A DNA stretch of 64,000 bases from G963664585 sp963664585 (GCA_963664585.2 CAXXEO010000014.1:1-64000), one strand, 5' to 3'. Counted from the stretch's first letter, positions 10,491-19,499 are shown. Translations and numbers: made by a program. Notes: generated from the letters alone by a model not told the origin.

Positions 10491-10882
10491 CAGCATCCCT
10501 TGTGGCGTCCCACTCCAACGCCCGTACTCTCGCCCCGGCATCCCGCAACTTGACTGATGACATGATTCGTGCCATTGCGAAACATGGCGGCGTGACCGGA
10601 CTCAACTTTATGCCGGAATTCCTCCATGAGGATACCATCAGCAAACAGAGTAAGGTAGAACTGATGGTGAAGCATGCGCGACATATCGTCAATGTGGGCG
10701 GTATTGATGTTCTGGGTATCGGTACAGACTTCGATGGATTTTCCGGTGAACTGGATATTTCAGGCCCGGACCAGATGCAGAAGCTGTTCGAAGGACTCAG
10801 GAAGGACGGTTTCTCGGATGACGAAATTGAGAAGATCGCTTATAAAAACACGCTGCGTGTTATGAAGGACGTGCTCGGCTGA
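10490..10882 (+). pseudogene. M19 membrane dipeptidase, C-terminal fragment
   Basis: The plus-strand frame gives VASHSNARTL, then NLTDDMIRAIAKHGGVTGLN and GTDFDGFSGELDI, ending DEIEKIAYKNTLRVMKDVLG. These are hallmarks of the C-terminal half of renal-dipeptidase-type (M19) zinc peptidases; the His of SHSNAR is a metal-site residue in the family. The N-terminal half with the first metal ligands is missing. The coding part starts exactly where the tilS fragment on the other strand ends, so both genes are broken at one junction. An ATG can be read at 10406, but that leader is the antisense of tilS and not dipeptidase. Confidence 0.85.
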
Positions 10883-11168
10883 GATAGGCCGAAGCTTTAG
10901 TCCCGGCTTATTACCCTTAAAAGTCGGAACCAATGACGGTTTGGCAGTAGGATAAAACAGCAGGATGGACGCAATCCGCAAACAGGTGAAGATTCATTTT
11001 GGCTGCTCTGCTGTCTCTGCCAGCCGTTAAATTCCATGTTGTATCTGCACATAAAAAATCGTGTGAAGAGCTTTGAAGCGTGGTTGGAATAATCAAAACT
11101 GTACAGAAAATGATGTGATAACCTCTAAGTAGACAGAAAACACTGTTTGCTTAGAGGTTATATTTTTA
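10883..11168. other. Intergenic, with perfect 12-bp inverted repeat
   Basis: No gene recognised. ATAACCTCTAAG at 11118-11129 is repeated inverted at 11150-11161, immediately before a transposase-like remnant, and may be an insertion-sequence end. Confidence 0.4.
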
Positions 11169-11314
11169 TGGGGAGAAAAAAGGAATGTGTAAAGAGGCGG
11201 AACCAAAAAAACGTTTAGCATGATTACAAGTTATCAGTTGCGAAAAGGTATTTAGAAGGTGATTCTAGCGCAACCTATTTAATCAAAAAATGATTAAGTG
11301 CAATTGTCTGGTTC
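11169..11314 (+). pseudogene. IS3-type transposase OrfA remnant
   Basis: ATG at 11169 starts MGRKKECVKRRNQKNV. After a shift the segment HDYKLSVAKRYLEGDSSATY then LIKK resembles the helix-turn-helix start of IS3-family OrfA proteins. It contains stops and is cut off where repeat A3 begins. No OrfB follows. It is a decayed mobile-element fragment; the family call is tentative. Confidence 0.45.
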
Positions 11315-11420
11315 TATAGTTGATTAACTTGAAAACAAGCTTGTGATTTCATCCCCCGCCGAAGGCGGGGGATGAAAATGACGTTTTATATATAGCCAGT
11401 TTTTAAGTTAATTTGCTATA
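11315..11420 (+). repeat. Family A hairpin element, copy A3
   Basis: 106 bp. Core CCCCCGCCGAAGGCGGGGG, with outer stem bases ATC/GAT in place of TTC/GAA, a compensatory pair. It abuts the transposase remnant. Confidence 0.9.
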
Positions 11421-11455
11421 TAATTGCTGGCTCAGTTGGAAATAGTTCAAAATTA

Positions 11456-11485
11456 TTGAGATCAATTTTATGTAAATTGTATAAA
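11456..11485 (+). promoter_or_regulatory. Candidate sigma-A promoter for ggt
   Basis: TTGAGA and TATAAA separated by 18 bases, in an AT-rich stretch about 200 bases before ggt. Confidence 0.35.
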
Positions 11486-11691
11486 ATTGATAAAATTCTA
11501 AGATAAATAAGAGAAAAAATATCAAAAATGCTGTGCGTAAGTTATGATGAATATGTGAAATCGCTTTTTAATAAATACAAGAACAATACTAAGAGATGGC
11601 GGGACATGACAGAAAGGGAATGTGAGCTTTGCTGATAAAGCGTTGCCGCTTCCGGCTTCTGTTTAATCAATAACTTTTGGGAGGACAGCAT

Positions 11692-13482
11692 ATGAAAAAA
11701 CAGGCACGGATTCTTGCGCTGCTTTTGACGGTTGCAATGGTGTTTTCCATCACAGCATGCAGCGGCACGGCGTCCAGTCAGCCGACGGCGGCATCGACGT
11801 CATCCAGCTCAGGGACAGAGAAAAAGTACACATCATTGGATGATTTTGTCCTGTGGGATAAGGACGGGAAACTCACCACAACGGGACGTGACGGCTCAGG
11901 AAAGAAAGGCGTTGTCTCCGCTGGTAAATATGAAGCCTCAAAAATAGGAAAGAAAATTATCGAACAGGGTGGAAACGCGGTTGACGCAGCTGTTGCAACA
12001 GCCTTCGCGCTTGGCTTGACCGAGCCCAATTCGTCTGGACTTGGCGGCGGCGGGTTTATGCTGATGCGAAACGGTAAAACTGGCAAGGTGGAATTTATTG
12101 ATTTCAGAGAATGTGCCGCAGCTGCCGCGACGCCCGCAATGTGGACCAAGGGCGCTGACGGAAAGATCGTTGGCAACGAGATGATGGAGGGCGGCAAATC
12201 AACCGGCGTTCCCGGCGAGGTTGCTGGGATGTTGTACGCGCTGGAGCATTATGGTACGATGAGCCGCGAGCAAGTAATCAAGCCTACCATCGAACTGGCA
12301 CTTAAGGGTATTACTGTAACCCCAACATTATCCTCCGACATGAAAAACAGCTTTGACAAAATGAAAAAATATCCCGAACTGGGCAAGATCTATCTAACCA
12401 AAGATGGACTGCCCTATGAAATTGGTGAGAATTTTATAAATGCGGATCTGGCAAAGACATTGCAAATTATTATCGACAAGGGTTCTGATGGATTCTATAA
12501 GGGCGATGTGGCAAAGGCTGTCGTGGCGGCCAACAATAAATACAATGGCCTTATTACGATGGAGGATTTAGCCAACTATAAGGTCAAGGTAACTGAACCA
12601 GTTAAGGGTACATATCGCGGATATGAAATTCTTTCTTCCCCTCCTCCGTCCTCCGGCGGAACGATTATTCTGGAAATCCTCAATATTTTGGAGAACTTTG
12701 ACCTCCCCTCGATGAAGGCCAATTCATCTGAGGAACTTCACCTGTTTTCAGAAGCGTTTAAGATTGCGTACGCTGACCGCGGTCAATATATGGGCGATCC
12801 GCAGTATGTGAAGGTTCCATTAAACGGTCTGATCAACAAGGAATACGCGAAAAAGTTGGCAGGCAAAATCTCGCTCGACAAAGCGATGGAGAATGCAATC
12901 CCTGACGATCCTTGGATGTATGAACACCAGGAAACCACCCATTTTTCCGTTGCAGATAAGGATGGAAACATTGTTTCGGTTACCAAGACGGTAAATGGTA
13001 TCTTTGGCTCTGGTGTCGGTGTTGACGGTTATGGTTTTGTACTTAACAACGAGATGGGCGACTTTGACTTTGGCGAAGGAAAACCCAACTCCATTTCGGG
13101 CAGCAAGGTACCCCTGTCCTCAATGAGCCCAACTATTGTGCTCAAGGACGGCAAGCCTGTGTGCGTCCTTGGTTCTCCGGGTGGCACCACCATTATTTCT
13201 ACCGTTGCTCAGGTGATTTCCAAGGTGGTCGACCACGGCATGACCATGCAGCAAGCGGTTGACGCGCCGAGAATTTCTGGCTATAACAACAATACGATTT
13301 CCTATGAAACCAGAATTGATTCCTCGGTCATTCAAAAGCTGACCGAAATGGGACATATCTGCAAAGAAGGTGGGGCTTGGAGCCGTTCGTTCGGCTCGGT
13401 GCAGGCAGTGCGTTACGCAAGTGATGGAACAATGGATGGCGCCGCTGATCCGAGACGTGATGGAAAGGCAATTGGTTATTGA
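11692..13482 (+). CDS. ggt: Gamma-glutamyltranspeptidase, lipoprotein
   Basis: Ntn-hydrolase that removes or transfers gamma-glutamyl groups from glutathione and gamma-glutamyl polymers. The 596-residue product begins with a lipoprotein signal (about residues 1-24, lipobox SITAC), so it acts outside the membrane. The start at 11692 follows GGGAGGACAGC. The autocleavage site is TTHFSV, with the catalytic Thr expected at residue 415 by analogy with E. coli GGT. The downstream small subunit shows LSSMSPTIVLKDGKPVCVLG and SPGGTTI, which fit the family. It heads a run of extracellular/membrane genes ending at 17993 and precedes the poly-gamma-glutamate genes, so release of glutamate from gamma-linked material is the likely role. 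Confidence 0.92.
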   Translation: MKKQARILALLLTVAMVFSITACSGTASSQPTAASTSSSSGTEKKYTSLDDFVLWDKDGKLTTTGRDGSGKKGVVSAGKYEASKIGKKIIEQGGNAVDAAVATAFALGLTEPNSSGLGGGGFMLMRNGKTGKVEFIDFRECAAAAATPAMWTKGADGKIVGNEMMEGGKSTGVPGEVAGMLYALEHYGTMSREQVIKPTIELALKGITVTPTLSSDMKNSFDKMKKYPELGKIYLTKDGLPYEIGENFINADLAKTLQIIIDKGSDGFYKGDVAKAVVAANNKYNGLITMEDLANYKVKVTEPVKGTYRGYEILSSPPPSSGGTIILEILNILENFDLPSMKANSSEELHLFSEAFKIAYADRGQYMGDPQYVKVPLNGLINKEYAKKLAGKISLDKAMENAIPDDPWMYEHQETTHFSVADKDGNIVSVTKTVNGIFGSGVGVDGYGFVLNNEMGDFDFGEGKPNSISGSKVPLSSMSPTIVLKDGKPVCVLGSPGGTTIISTVAQVISKVVDHGMTMQQAVDAPRISGYNNNTISYETRIDSSVIQKLTEMGHICKEGGAWSRSFGSVQAVRYASDGTMDGAADPRRDGKAIGY

Positions 13483-13616
13483 TTTGCTTTGGATCAGACC
13501 ATAATTAGCCACTGCTTAGCTCGTCTCCTGTAAGGAAAACAAATGTGAATCAAGCATTTTTAGAGACGATTTAGTATATGTTTATAGAACAGTGCGGTAT
13601 ATTCATAGAAAAGGAC

Positions 13617-13637
13617 GCACAGCCGAAAAGGCTGTGC
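13617..13637. other. Hairpin between ggt and the small lipoprotein gene
   Basis: Perfect 8-bp stem GCACAGCC/GGCTGTGC with a five-base loop. There is no T-run, so a role in RNA stability or partial termination is only a guess. Confidence 0.35.
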
Positions 13638-13683
13638 TCCTTCCGTGAATCGGCAAAAATACAGTGCATAGAGGGATGTTGCG

Positions 13684-14295
13684 ATGAAAAAATTATTGAT
13701 TATTATGGTGGCTGCCATAATGGCAGTCTCTTTTACGGCGTGCGCCTCAGATACGGCCAAGTCCGTTACCACCTCGAGTAAAGCGTCCTCATCAAGTAAA
13801 GCCAAGGGACTTGAGGCGGCGATTGCCGAGCAACCGGCACTTCTCACCACGGTCGGACAAAGCGCCGATGTGGAAATTGTAAAGGTAATGATGGATAAAG
13901 GTGAACTAAAATACACAATGAACAGTATGGCCACGGCGAACGACATCGGTGACAATAAAACGCTGGTGCTGGCCATCGGCGGTTCGTCAAAGGGCTTGGG
14001 TGCAGCTGGCATTGACGCGAATCAAGAAATTGACCGGGTTAAAAAGCTGCTCGAAGCTGCAAAGGCAAAGGGGCTTGTCATTATCGCACTGCACATTGGC
14101 GGCGAGGCGAGAAGGGGCGATCTATCCGATAAATTTATTGCTCCATGCTTTGAAAAGGCGAATTACGCCTTGGTTGTCTCTACAGGCGACAAAGATGGAC
14201 TGATGGCGGGTCTTGCTGCAAAAGCTGGTATACCGATGGACACCGTAGAAGCGATGGGTGATATCGTAAAGCCTCTGAAAGCCGCTTTTAAATAA
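13684..14295 (+). CDS. Small lipoprotein of unknown function (possibly DUF6305-like)
   Basis: 203-residue protein with a lipoprotein signal peptide (lipobox FTAC at about residues 17-20) and a Ser/Thr/Lys-rich linker to about residue 40. The folded part alternates hydrophobic strands and helices (TLVLAIGGSSKGLG, LVIIALHIGGEARRGD, NYALVVSTGDKDG), suggesting a Rossmann-like fold. It is preceded by GAGGG and followed after about 110 bases by the TRAP-type permease gene. I do not recognise the family with certainty; DUF6305 is a recollection, not a match. Its position next to a permease lacking a DctP gene makes an extracellular binding role conceivable. Confidence 0.7.
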   Translation: MKKLLIIMVAAIMAVSFTACASDTAKSVTTSSKASSSSKAKGLEAAIAEQPALLTTVGQSADVEIVKVMMDKGELKYTMNSMATANDIGDNKTLVLAIGGSSKGLGAAGIDANQEIDRVKKLLEAAKAKGLVIIALHIGGEARRGDLSDKFIAPCFEKANYALVVSTGDKDGLMAGLAAKAGIPMDTVEAMGDIVKPLKAAFK

Positions 14296-14405
14296 GGCTA
14301 AGCCTGTTTTTATCAATATAAAGGGCACTCGTGGACGGCGATAGCGTCGTCGCGGGTCAAAAAGGCGAAGGGCAAAAGATCCCGCGCTTTACTGGAGGTT
14401 CTTGA

Positions 14406-15677
14406 ATGAGTATAGAGCTGATAATATTTCTGGCTATGGTTTCTACCTTTGTTGCCGGATGCTTCCTGTTGAAATTACCGGTTAGTATTTCGATGGTACT
14501 GTCTGCTGTGGTTGGCGCACTGATCGGAGGACAAGGAATTCCTCTGCGCCATTTGGTGGAAGGTACGTTTTCTTATGTGGATACCATCCTTGTCATTGCA
14601 TGCGCGATGATCTTTATGAAAGTCGTTCAGGAATCTGGTGCGCTTGATGCGCTCAGCTCGCTGATTGTTGAAAAGTTTTATAAATTTCCAGCGCTGCTTC
14701 TGAGCATGATAATGCTGGTCATTATGTTTCCCGGCATGATTACCGGTTCGTCTACCGCGGCAGTTTTGTCTGCTGGTTCAATTATGGCTCCGGTTTTGAT
14801 GCTGATGGGTGTTCCCGCGCTTGAAACTGGCTGCATTCTAGCGATGGGCGGCATTTTGGGCATGATCGCGCCACCGGTAAACATTCCCGCCATGATCATT
14901 GGCGGAGGAATAGACATTCCCTATGTGGGATTCGAGCTCCCACTAGCACTTCTGACCTTTCCATTGGCGTTTTTGTTTGTGCTGATGTTTGGATATAAAT
15001 ACGTTAAAAATATCGACTACGAATTGGTTCGCGCAAAGCTGAATAATGAACCGCGCGAAAAATTTGGCATACGTATTTACATACCCATCTTTCTTGCTTT
15101 AATTCTAATGGTCATTAATAAGGTGATCCCGGCATTTCCGGATTTGGGCATGCCGCTGATTTTTTTGATCAGCGCGGCAGTGGGACTCTTTACGGGCTAT
15201 AAGATTAATGTTGTTAAAACCTGTAAGGAAGCGATTAACAGTGTGCTTCCGGTTATGGGAATCCTGATGGGCGTGGGTATGTTCATCCAAATAATGACAC
15301 TGACCGGTGTGCGAGGTTTGATTGTGACAAGCTGCCTCAGCTTACAGAATATGATGCTTTACGCCGCGATGGCTACCTCTATTCCGTTATTCGGCGCGGT
15401 GTCTTCATTTGGCGCGGCGTCAGTACTGGGAGTACCGTTCCTTTTGGCCTTCCTGAGCAAAAATCAGATTGTAACAGCCTCGGCAATCTCCCTCATTGCG
15501 TCACTGGGCGACATGATGCCTCCGACCGCATTGGCCGGTATTTTCGCGGCGCAGGTGGTCGGAATTCAGAAGTACACGGACATCCTGAAGAAATGCTTAA
15601 TTCCCTGTCTGATAATTATTCTTTGGAGCATTCTCTTTATCGTGTTTGCGAACCCGATTGCATCCGTTATTTCTTAA
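14406..15677 (+). CDS. TRAP-type large permease (DctM-like)
   Basis: 423-residue polytopic membrane protein with about 11-12 hydrophobic segments. The conserved-looking parts include FPGMITGSSTAAVLSAGS, GGILGMIAPPVNIPAMIIGG and SLGDMMPPTALAGIFAAQ, in the style of DctM/TRAP large subunits of the ion-transporter superfamily. The start follows CTGGAGGTTCTTG. No DctP binding protein or ordinary DctQ gene is adjacent; a 48-residue membrane protein follows 17 bases later and a lipoprotein precedes. Substrate is unknown; glutamate or another acidic amino acid is an inference from the neighbours. Confidence 0.75.
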   Translation: MSIELIIFLAMVSTFVAGCFLLKLPVSISMVLSAVVGALIGGQGIPLRHLVEGTFSYVDTILVIACAMIFMKVVQESGALDALSSLIVEKFYKFPALLLSMIMLVIMFPGMITGSSTAAVLSAGSIMAPVLMLMGVPALETGCILAMGGILGMIAPPVNIPAMIIGGGIDIPYVGFELPLALLTFPLAFLFVLMFGYKYVKNIDYELVRAKLNNEPREKFGIRIYIPIFLALILMVINKVIPAFPDLGMPLIFLISAAVGLFTGYKINVVKTCKEAINSVLPVMGILMGVGMFIQIMTLTGVRGLIVTSCLSLQNMMLYAAMATSIPLFGAVSSFGAASVLGVPFLLAFLSKNQIVTASAISLIASLGDMMPPTALAGIFAAQVVGIQKYTDILKKCLIPCLIIILWSILFIVFANPIASVIS

Positions 15678-15694
15678 AAAATGGAGTTGATATT

Positions 15695-15841
15695 ATGATT
15701 ACTCTCATATACAGAGGAATAGTCGCCCTTGTACTTGCATTTACGATATGGAATATGTATACAGAAAAGAAGCTTCTGCTGCAGACCAACGCGGCGCTGG
15801 TGATAATACCGCTGGTGCTTCGTGTGTTGATGATTAAATAA
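15695..15841 (+). CDS. Small membrane protein, 48 residues
   Basis: MITLIYRGIVALVLAFTIWN opens a protein with two hydrophobic stretches (residues 4-19 and 31-45) separated by a charged turn. TGGAG stands nine bases before ATG. It lies between the TRAP-type permease and an M14-like hydrolase gene with gaps under 20 bases, so it is translated within that operon. It is shorter than DctQ (about 160 residues) but sits where a small TRAP subunit could be. No family is recognised. Confidence 0.65.
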   Translation: MITLIYRGIVALVLAFTIWNMYTEKKLLLQTNAALVIIPLVLRVLMIK

Positions 15842-15853
15842 GGAGGGCAAATC

Positions 15854-16996
15854 ATGAAAAAACAGATCATGGCCGCGAACATTTGCCTTCTGGTTGCTTT
15901 GACAGTGGCAGGGATCACCGGCAAGAACTTTCTGGATGTCAGAAAACCTGATGTGATAAAACCCGGGCCAGGCGTAACCGAGGTTAAAAAACTAAGCGAC
16001 TATTTCCCTGAGATTGCGAATTCCAGAGCCGATACGGACATCTATGTGATGAAGGGCAACAAACCAGGCGGGACAATGTTGGTGTTGGGCGGTACACATC
16101 CAAATGAGCCTTCTGGTTATCTTTCGGCAGTGACATTTGTGGAAAGCGGCATCCCGGAAGAGGGAACAGTTTTTGTGATTCCACGCTCCAACAACAGCGC
16201 GTTCACCCATAACGACGCCCAAGAGGGTTCGCCTCAATATCTGCACTTTACAACCAAGAGCGGCGAGCGGCAGTTCCGCTACGGCTCGCGCGCAACCAAT
16301 CCCATTGATCAGTGGCCTGATCCTGATGTGTATGTGCATGTTGCTTCTGGCCAAAGGCTTTCCGGCTCTGAGACAAGAAATCTGAATCGTGCCTATCCGG
16401 GTAGACCGGACGGTACCTTTACTGAAAAAGTAGCCTATGCAATTGTACAGCTGATCAAAACGGAAAAGATAGACCTCACCTTTGATCTGCATGAGGCTTC
16501 GCCTGAATACCCGGTCATTGACGCGACGGTAGCACATGAAAAATCAATGTCAGTGGCGTCTGTTGGTGTAATCGAGCTGCAGATGCAGGACATTAGGATG
16601 TCTTTAGAGCCATCCCCGGTTAACCTGCATGGGTTGACCCATCGAGAGCTGGGAGATTACACAGAGACCACTCCTCTTCTGATGGAGACGGCCAATGCCT
16701 CTCAGGGAAGGCTGAGAGGCGCAACCAGCGAGTATCTGGCACTGACGGGCAAGGATAAATATTATATAAAAGCGCAAAATCTGGGCTTTACATATGTGCC
16801 GTATGATGAAAACGGTCACCCTATTGAAGAACGCGTGGGGCGTCACCTTCAGGGGTTGCAGGAATATGCGAAGGCCTTCAGCACGCTCAATCCGGACAAA
16901 AAAATATCGTTTGACGCTCCAACCTATCAGGATCTATTTGCTGATTCCAACGGTTCCGATTTGGGCGGTCCAAGGCTCGCGAGTTTCTTGAGCTAA
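15854..16996 (+). CDS. Succinylglutamate desuccinylase/aspartoacylase-family (M14-like) hydrolase, membrane anchored
   Basis: 380 residues. An N-terminal hydrophobic segment (about 5-22) suggests export or anchoring. The zinc site of the AstE/AspA branch of the M14 fold is visible as GGTHPNEPSG (His and Glu ligands, around residue 80) and a later DLHEA, with LNRAYPG between them. The start follows AGGAGGGCAAATC. These enzymes cleave N-acyl or amide bonds of acidic amino acids, and gamma-PGA hydrolases of the PghP type share the fold. Context (ggt, permease, pgs genes) suggests an extracellular glutamyl substrate, but the exact bond is unknown. Confidence 0.8.
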   Translation: MKKQIMAANICLLVALTVAGITGKNFLDVRKPDVIKPGPGVTEVKKLSDYFPEIANSRADTDIYVMKGNKPGGTMLVLGGTHPNEPSGYLSAVTFVESGIPEEGTVFVIPRSNNSAFTHNDAQEGSPQYLHFTTKSGERQFRYGSRATNPIDQWPDPDVYVHVASGQRLSGSETRNLNRAYPGRPDGTFTEKVAYAIVQLIKTEKIDLTFDLHEASPEYPVIDATVAHEKSMSVASVGVIELQMQDIRMSLEPSPVNLHGLTHRELGDYTETTPLLMETANASQGRLRGATSEYLALTGKDKYYIKAQNLGFTYVPYDENGHPIEERVGRHLQGLQEYAKAFSTLNPDKKISFDAPTYQDLFADSNGSDLGGPRLASFLS

Positions 16997-17033
16997 AGTC
17001 TCTCTTCTTTTACATAATACCACAGGCAAAAGG

Positions 17034-17070
17034 AATAACACCGGCCGTTTGCCCGGTGTTATTCGTTTTT
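17034..17070 (+). terminator. Rho-independent terminator after first M14-like gene
   Basis: 11-bp stem AATAACACCGG/CCGGTGTTATT followed by CGTTTTT. Confidence 0.75.
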
Positions 17071-17080
17071 GTATTTTTCT

Positions 17081-17190
17081 CTAGTACTTTGTTGCAACTA
17101 AATCCTATATGACAACGGGTTAAACGCGCTTGTATATTCCCCCGCCGAAGGCGGGGGAATATACAAGTTTAAGATGAGACAATATACTAG
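17081..17190. repeat. Family D hairpin element
   Basis: 110 bp bounded by imperfect terminal repeats (CTAGTACTTTGT and ACAATATACTAG). The centre is a long stem from CTTGTATATTC outward to the same core CCCCCGCCGAAGGCGGGGG seen in families A and B. It lies between the two M14-like genes. Confidence 0.7.
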
Positions 17191-17234
17191 CTTAGAATGT
17201 GATGGATAATAACACGCCGGAAGGAAGTAAACAA

Positions 17235-17993
17235 ATGCGAAAGCGCTTATGGGCAGTGTTTGTCATAGCAATTCTTTGCTTAATCCCCGGCACTGATATA
17301 CCCAAATCTGTCGAGTTTTTAGTCAGGATGGATGAGAGCTATAAACTGATGGAAGGAACTGAGCAGGAGTGCGAAATTGTGCTCATTCAAGGCGAGGAGG
17401 AAGGACCCTGTGTATTTGTGGTCGGAGGCATACATGGTGACGAACCCGCGGGCTGGATGGCCGCCAACCGGCTGAAGAACGAGGTGCGAATTACAGCAGG
17501 TTCGCTTTATATTCTTTCCCCAGCCAATGCACGGGGTGTGGCTAAGAATGAGCGCGATGTTGTCGAATATGAGGATTTGAACCGCAGCTTTCCTGGCAGC
17601 GCGAATGGCTTTACGGCGGAGCGTCTGGCGCATGCGATCTTCACCGAAATTGAACGCATTCATCCCGCAGTTGTGATGGATCTTCACGAGGCATACATCA
17701 AGCAGGAGGGACGGGATTTTTTGGGAAGCTCGCTGATTTTCACATCGCTGGATGGAATTGACGGGTTAGTCATGAATGCTCTGCGGGAAACCGAGCGGGG
17801 GACACTGTGCTCGGTGCCATTTGGTTATTATGGCCCGGGGCCGCAGGGCAGTATCAACCGCACAATTACCGAGCAGCTGAAAATTCCTGTTATCACGGTG
17901 GAAACCTATCGGGACTACGAGCTGGAACGTAGAATAAGTGACCATTTGGATATTTTGCATTATGTGCTGGGCTATTTTAAGCTTGAGGGCTAG
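17235..17993 (+). CDS. Second M14-like aspartoacylase-family hydrolase, membrane anchored
   Basis: 252-residue protein. The start at 17235 is preferred because AAGGAAG lies upstream; a GTG/ATG at 17199 would add 12 residues without a ribosome site. The N-terminus has one hydrophobic helix (about residues 4-18). Zinc-site motifs are GGIHGDEPAGW (about residues 68-78) and MDLHEA, with DLNRSFPGS between, as in AstE/AspA proteins. It is shorter than its neighbour at 15854 and only distantly similar outside the motifs. A terminator and a family D element separate the two genes. A likely role is hydrolysis of an N-acyl or gamma-glutamyl bond outside the membrane. Confidence 0.8.
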   Translation: MRKRLWAVFVIAILCLIPGTDIPKSVEFLVRMDESYKLMEGTEQECEIVLIQGEEEGPCVFVVGGIHGDEPAGWMAANRLKNEVRITAGSLYILSPANARGVAKNERDVVEYEDLNRSFPGSANGFTAERLAHAIFTEIERIHPAVVMDLHEAYIKQEGRDFLGSSLIFTSLDGIDGLVMNALRETERGTLCSVPFGYYGPGPQGSINRTITEQLKIPVITVETYRDYELERRISDHLDILHYVLGYFKLEG

Positions 17994-18039
17994 TATTCCG
18001 TCAGCACTAAAACAATATCATTCCATGAGCAAAGCTTGT

Positions 18040-18136
18040 TATAGCCAATTAACTTAAAAACTGGCTATATAAAACATCATTCTCTTCCACCGCCTTCGGC
18101 GGGGGAAGAAATCACAAGCTTGTTTTCAAGTTAATC
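18040..18136 (-). repeat. Family A hairpin element, copy A4, interrupted by IS30
   Basis: Reverse-oriented family A element. Its last 7 bases (AACTATA) continue at 19194-19200 after the insertion. AATC at 18133-18136 is repeated at 19190-19193. Confidence 0.9.
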
Positions 18137-19189
18137 GCTACATTGTAAAATGAAATGCGACAGAAAAAAGATAGCCCAAGGCGGCCAAAACGTGTAGAAT
18201 AGAGTTTGCAACAACAACATTCACACAAGGAGGCAGCCATGAGCCACCACCATTTTACAACATTCGAACGAGGAAAGATAGAGGAACTCCGTCAAATCGG
18301 ATATACGACCCGGAAAATCGCATCACGTCTGGGATGTCACCACAGCAGTATCGCTAGAGAATTGAAACGTTTTTACGGTGCCCGAGCGTATAACGCAGAA
18401 GAAGCACAACTGGATTACCAGAAGAAACGGCACAACAGCAAACCTCAAGGGAAATGGAACGAGGAGTTGTGCGCAGTTGTGGCAGAAAAGCTGAAAGAGA
18501 CCTGGTCGCCAGAACAAATATCACATACCGTTACTTCAAGCCAACTGAGCTTTAAAACAATATACAACTGGCTTTATGCCGGACGACTGAACGGACTCAC
18601 CGCAGATGTGCTGCGCCGTAATGGAAAAAAGAGAAGCTGTAAAAATCTTGCGCATTATGCTCGTGGTACTTCTATCCGCAAGAGACCGAAAGAGGTATAT
18701 ACCAGAGAAACATTTGGGCATTGGGAACTTGATACGGTGGTTTCCTCTAGGGGTTCCAGTAGTTGCTTGGCCACCTTTGTGGAACGAAAAACAAGGTTCT
18801 ATACAGCCGTTCCCATTCCTGATCGAACGGCAGCTTCCATGGAAGCTGCAATCAAGCACCTGCACACTTTATTGCCACAAGGCACATTCAAAACAGCAAC
18901 AACAGATCGTGGCGGTGAATTTGCCTGTTATGATGTAATCCAGAAAGATCTAGGCTTAACTCTTTATTTCGCTGATCCATATTGTCCGCATCAGAGAGGA
19001 AGCAATGAGTACGGTAACGGTTTGCTCAGAGAGTTCTTTCCGAAAGGTACTGTTCTGTCCACTGTTTCACATCAAAACCTGTCTTCTTCTCTTCTGCTTA
19101 TAAACAACAGACCCCGAAAATGTCTTAATTGGAATACACCTTCCCAGCTCTTTCTACTCGAACTGTCGCATTTGGCTTGACAATGTAGC
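18137..19189 (+). mobile_element. IS30-family insertion sequence, copy 1
   Basis: 1053 bp with imperfect terminal inverted repeats beginning GCTACATTGT and extending to AAATGCGACAG (about 27 bp). A 4-bp duplication AATC flanks it. It carries one transposase gene and sits inside repeat A4. A near-identical copy in the opposite orientation lies at 24283-25335. Confidence 0.95.
18239..19180 (+). CDS. IS30-family transposase
   Basis: 313-residue DDE transposase. The start at 18239 follows AAGGAGG; an upstream TTG reading is less likely. The N-terminal helix-turn-helix reads RGKIEELRQIGYTTRKIASR then LGCHHSSIARELKRF. The catalytic core shows HWELDTVV (first Asp), TDRGGEFA (second Asp) and a Glu in SNEYGNGLLREFFPKG, the IS30 signature. 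The stop lies within the right inverted repeat. It looks intact and differs by only a few residues from the second copy, so the element has moved recently. Confidence 0.95.
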   Translation: MSHHHFTTFERGKIEELRQIGYTTRKIASRLGCHHSSIARELKRFYGARAYNAEEAQLDYQKKRHNSKPQGKWNEELCAVVAEKLKETWSPEQISHTVTSSQLSFKTIYNWLYAGRLNGLTADVLRRNGKKRSCKNLAHYARGTSIRKRPKEVYTRETFGHWELDTVVSSRGSSSCLATFVERKTRFYTAVPIPDRTAASMEAAIKHLHTLLPQGTFKTATTDRGGEFACYDVIQKDLGLTLYFADPYCPHQRGSNEYGNGLLREFFPKGTVLSTVSHQNLSSSLLLINNRPRKCLNWNTPSQLFLLELSHLA

Positions 19190-19416
19190 AATCAACTATA
19201 AATTTCAAGGTGTTTATGAAAATGCAGGTCATCACATTGTGTGAGTTCCAGAGGCTTTTAAAGCGTTAAGATTGGCTTTTGTGGGGGACATAACGGGCTC
19301 ATATGTAATTAAATCCATTGCTGCTGATTGAAAATGAAAAGACTGCAACATGCTGCCGGATTGTAATCCTGGAAAGCGGCGGCAAGGCAAAAACCTCATC
19401 GGGAGGCGGGTTGCGG

Positions 19417-19445
19417 TTGCAAACTGCACAAAATGCCGCTATGAT
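19417..19445 (+). promoter_or_regulatory. Candidate sigma-A promoter for pgsB
   Basis: TTGCAA and TATGAT separated by 17 bases, 55 bases before the pgsB start. The rest of 19201-19499 shows no gene. Confidence 0.5.
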
Positions 19446-19499
19446 AGGGTACATACAGATTAACGCTTGGTTATTACCTTTCAATAAATGGAGGAAACA

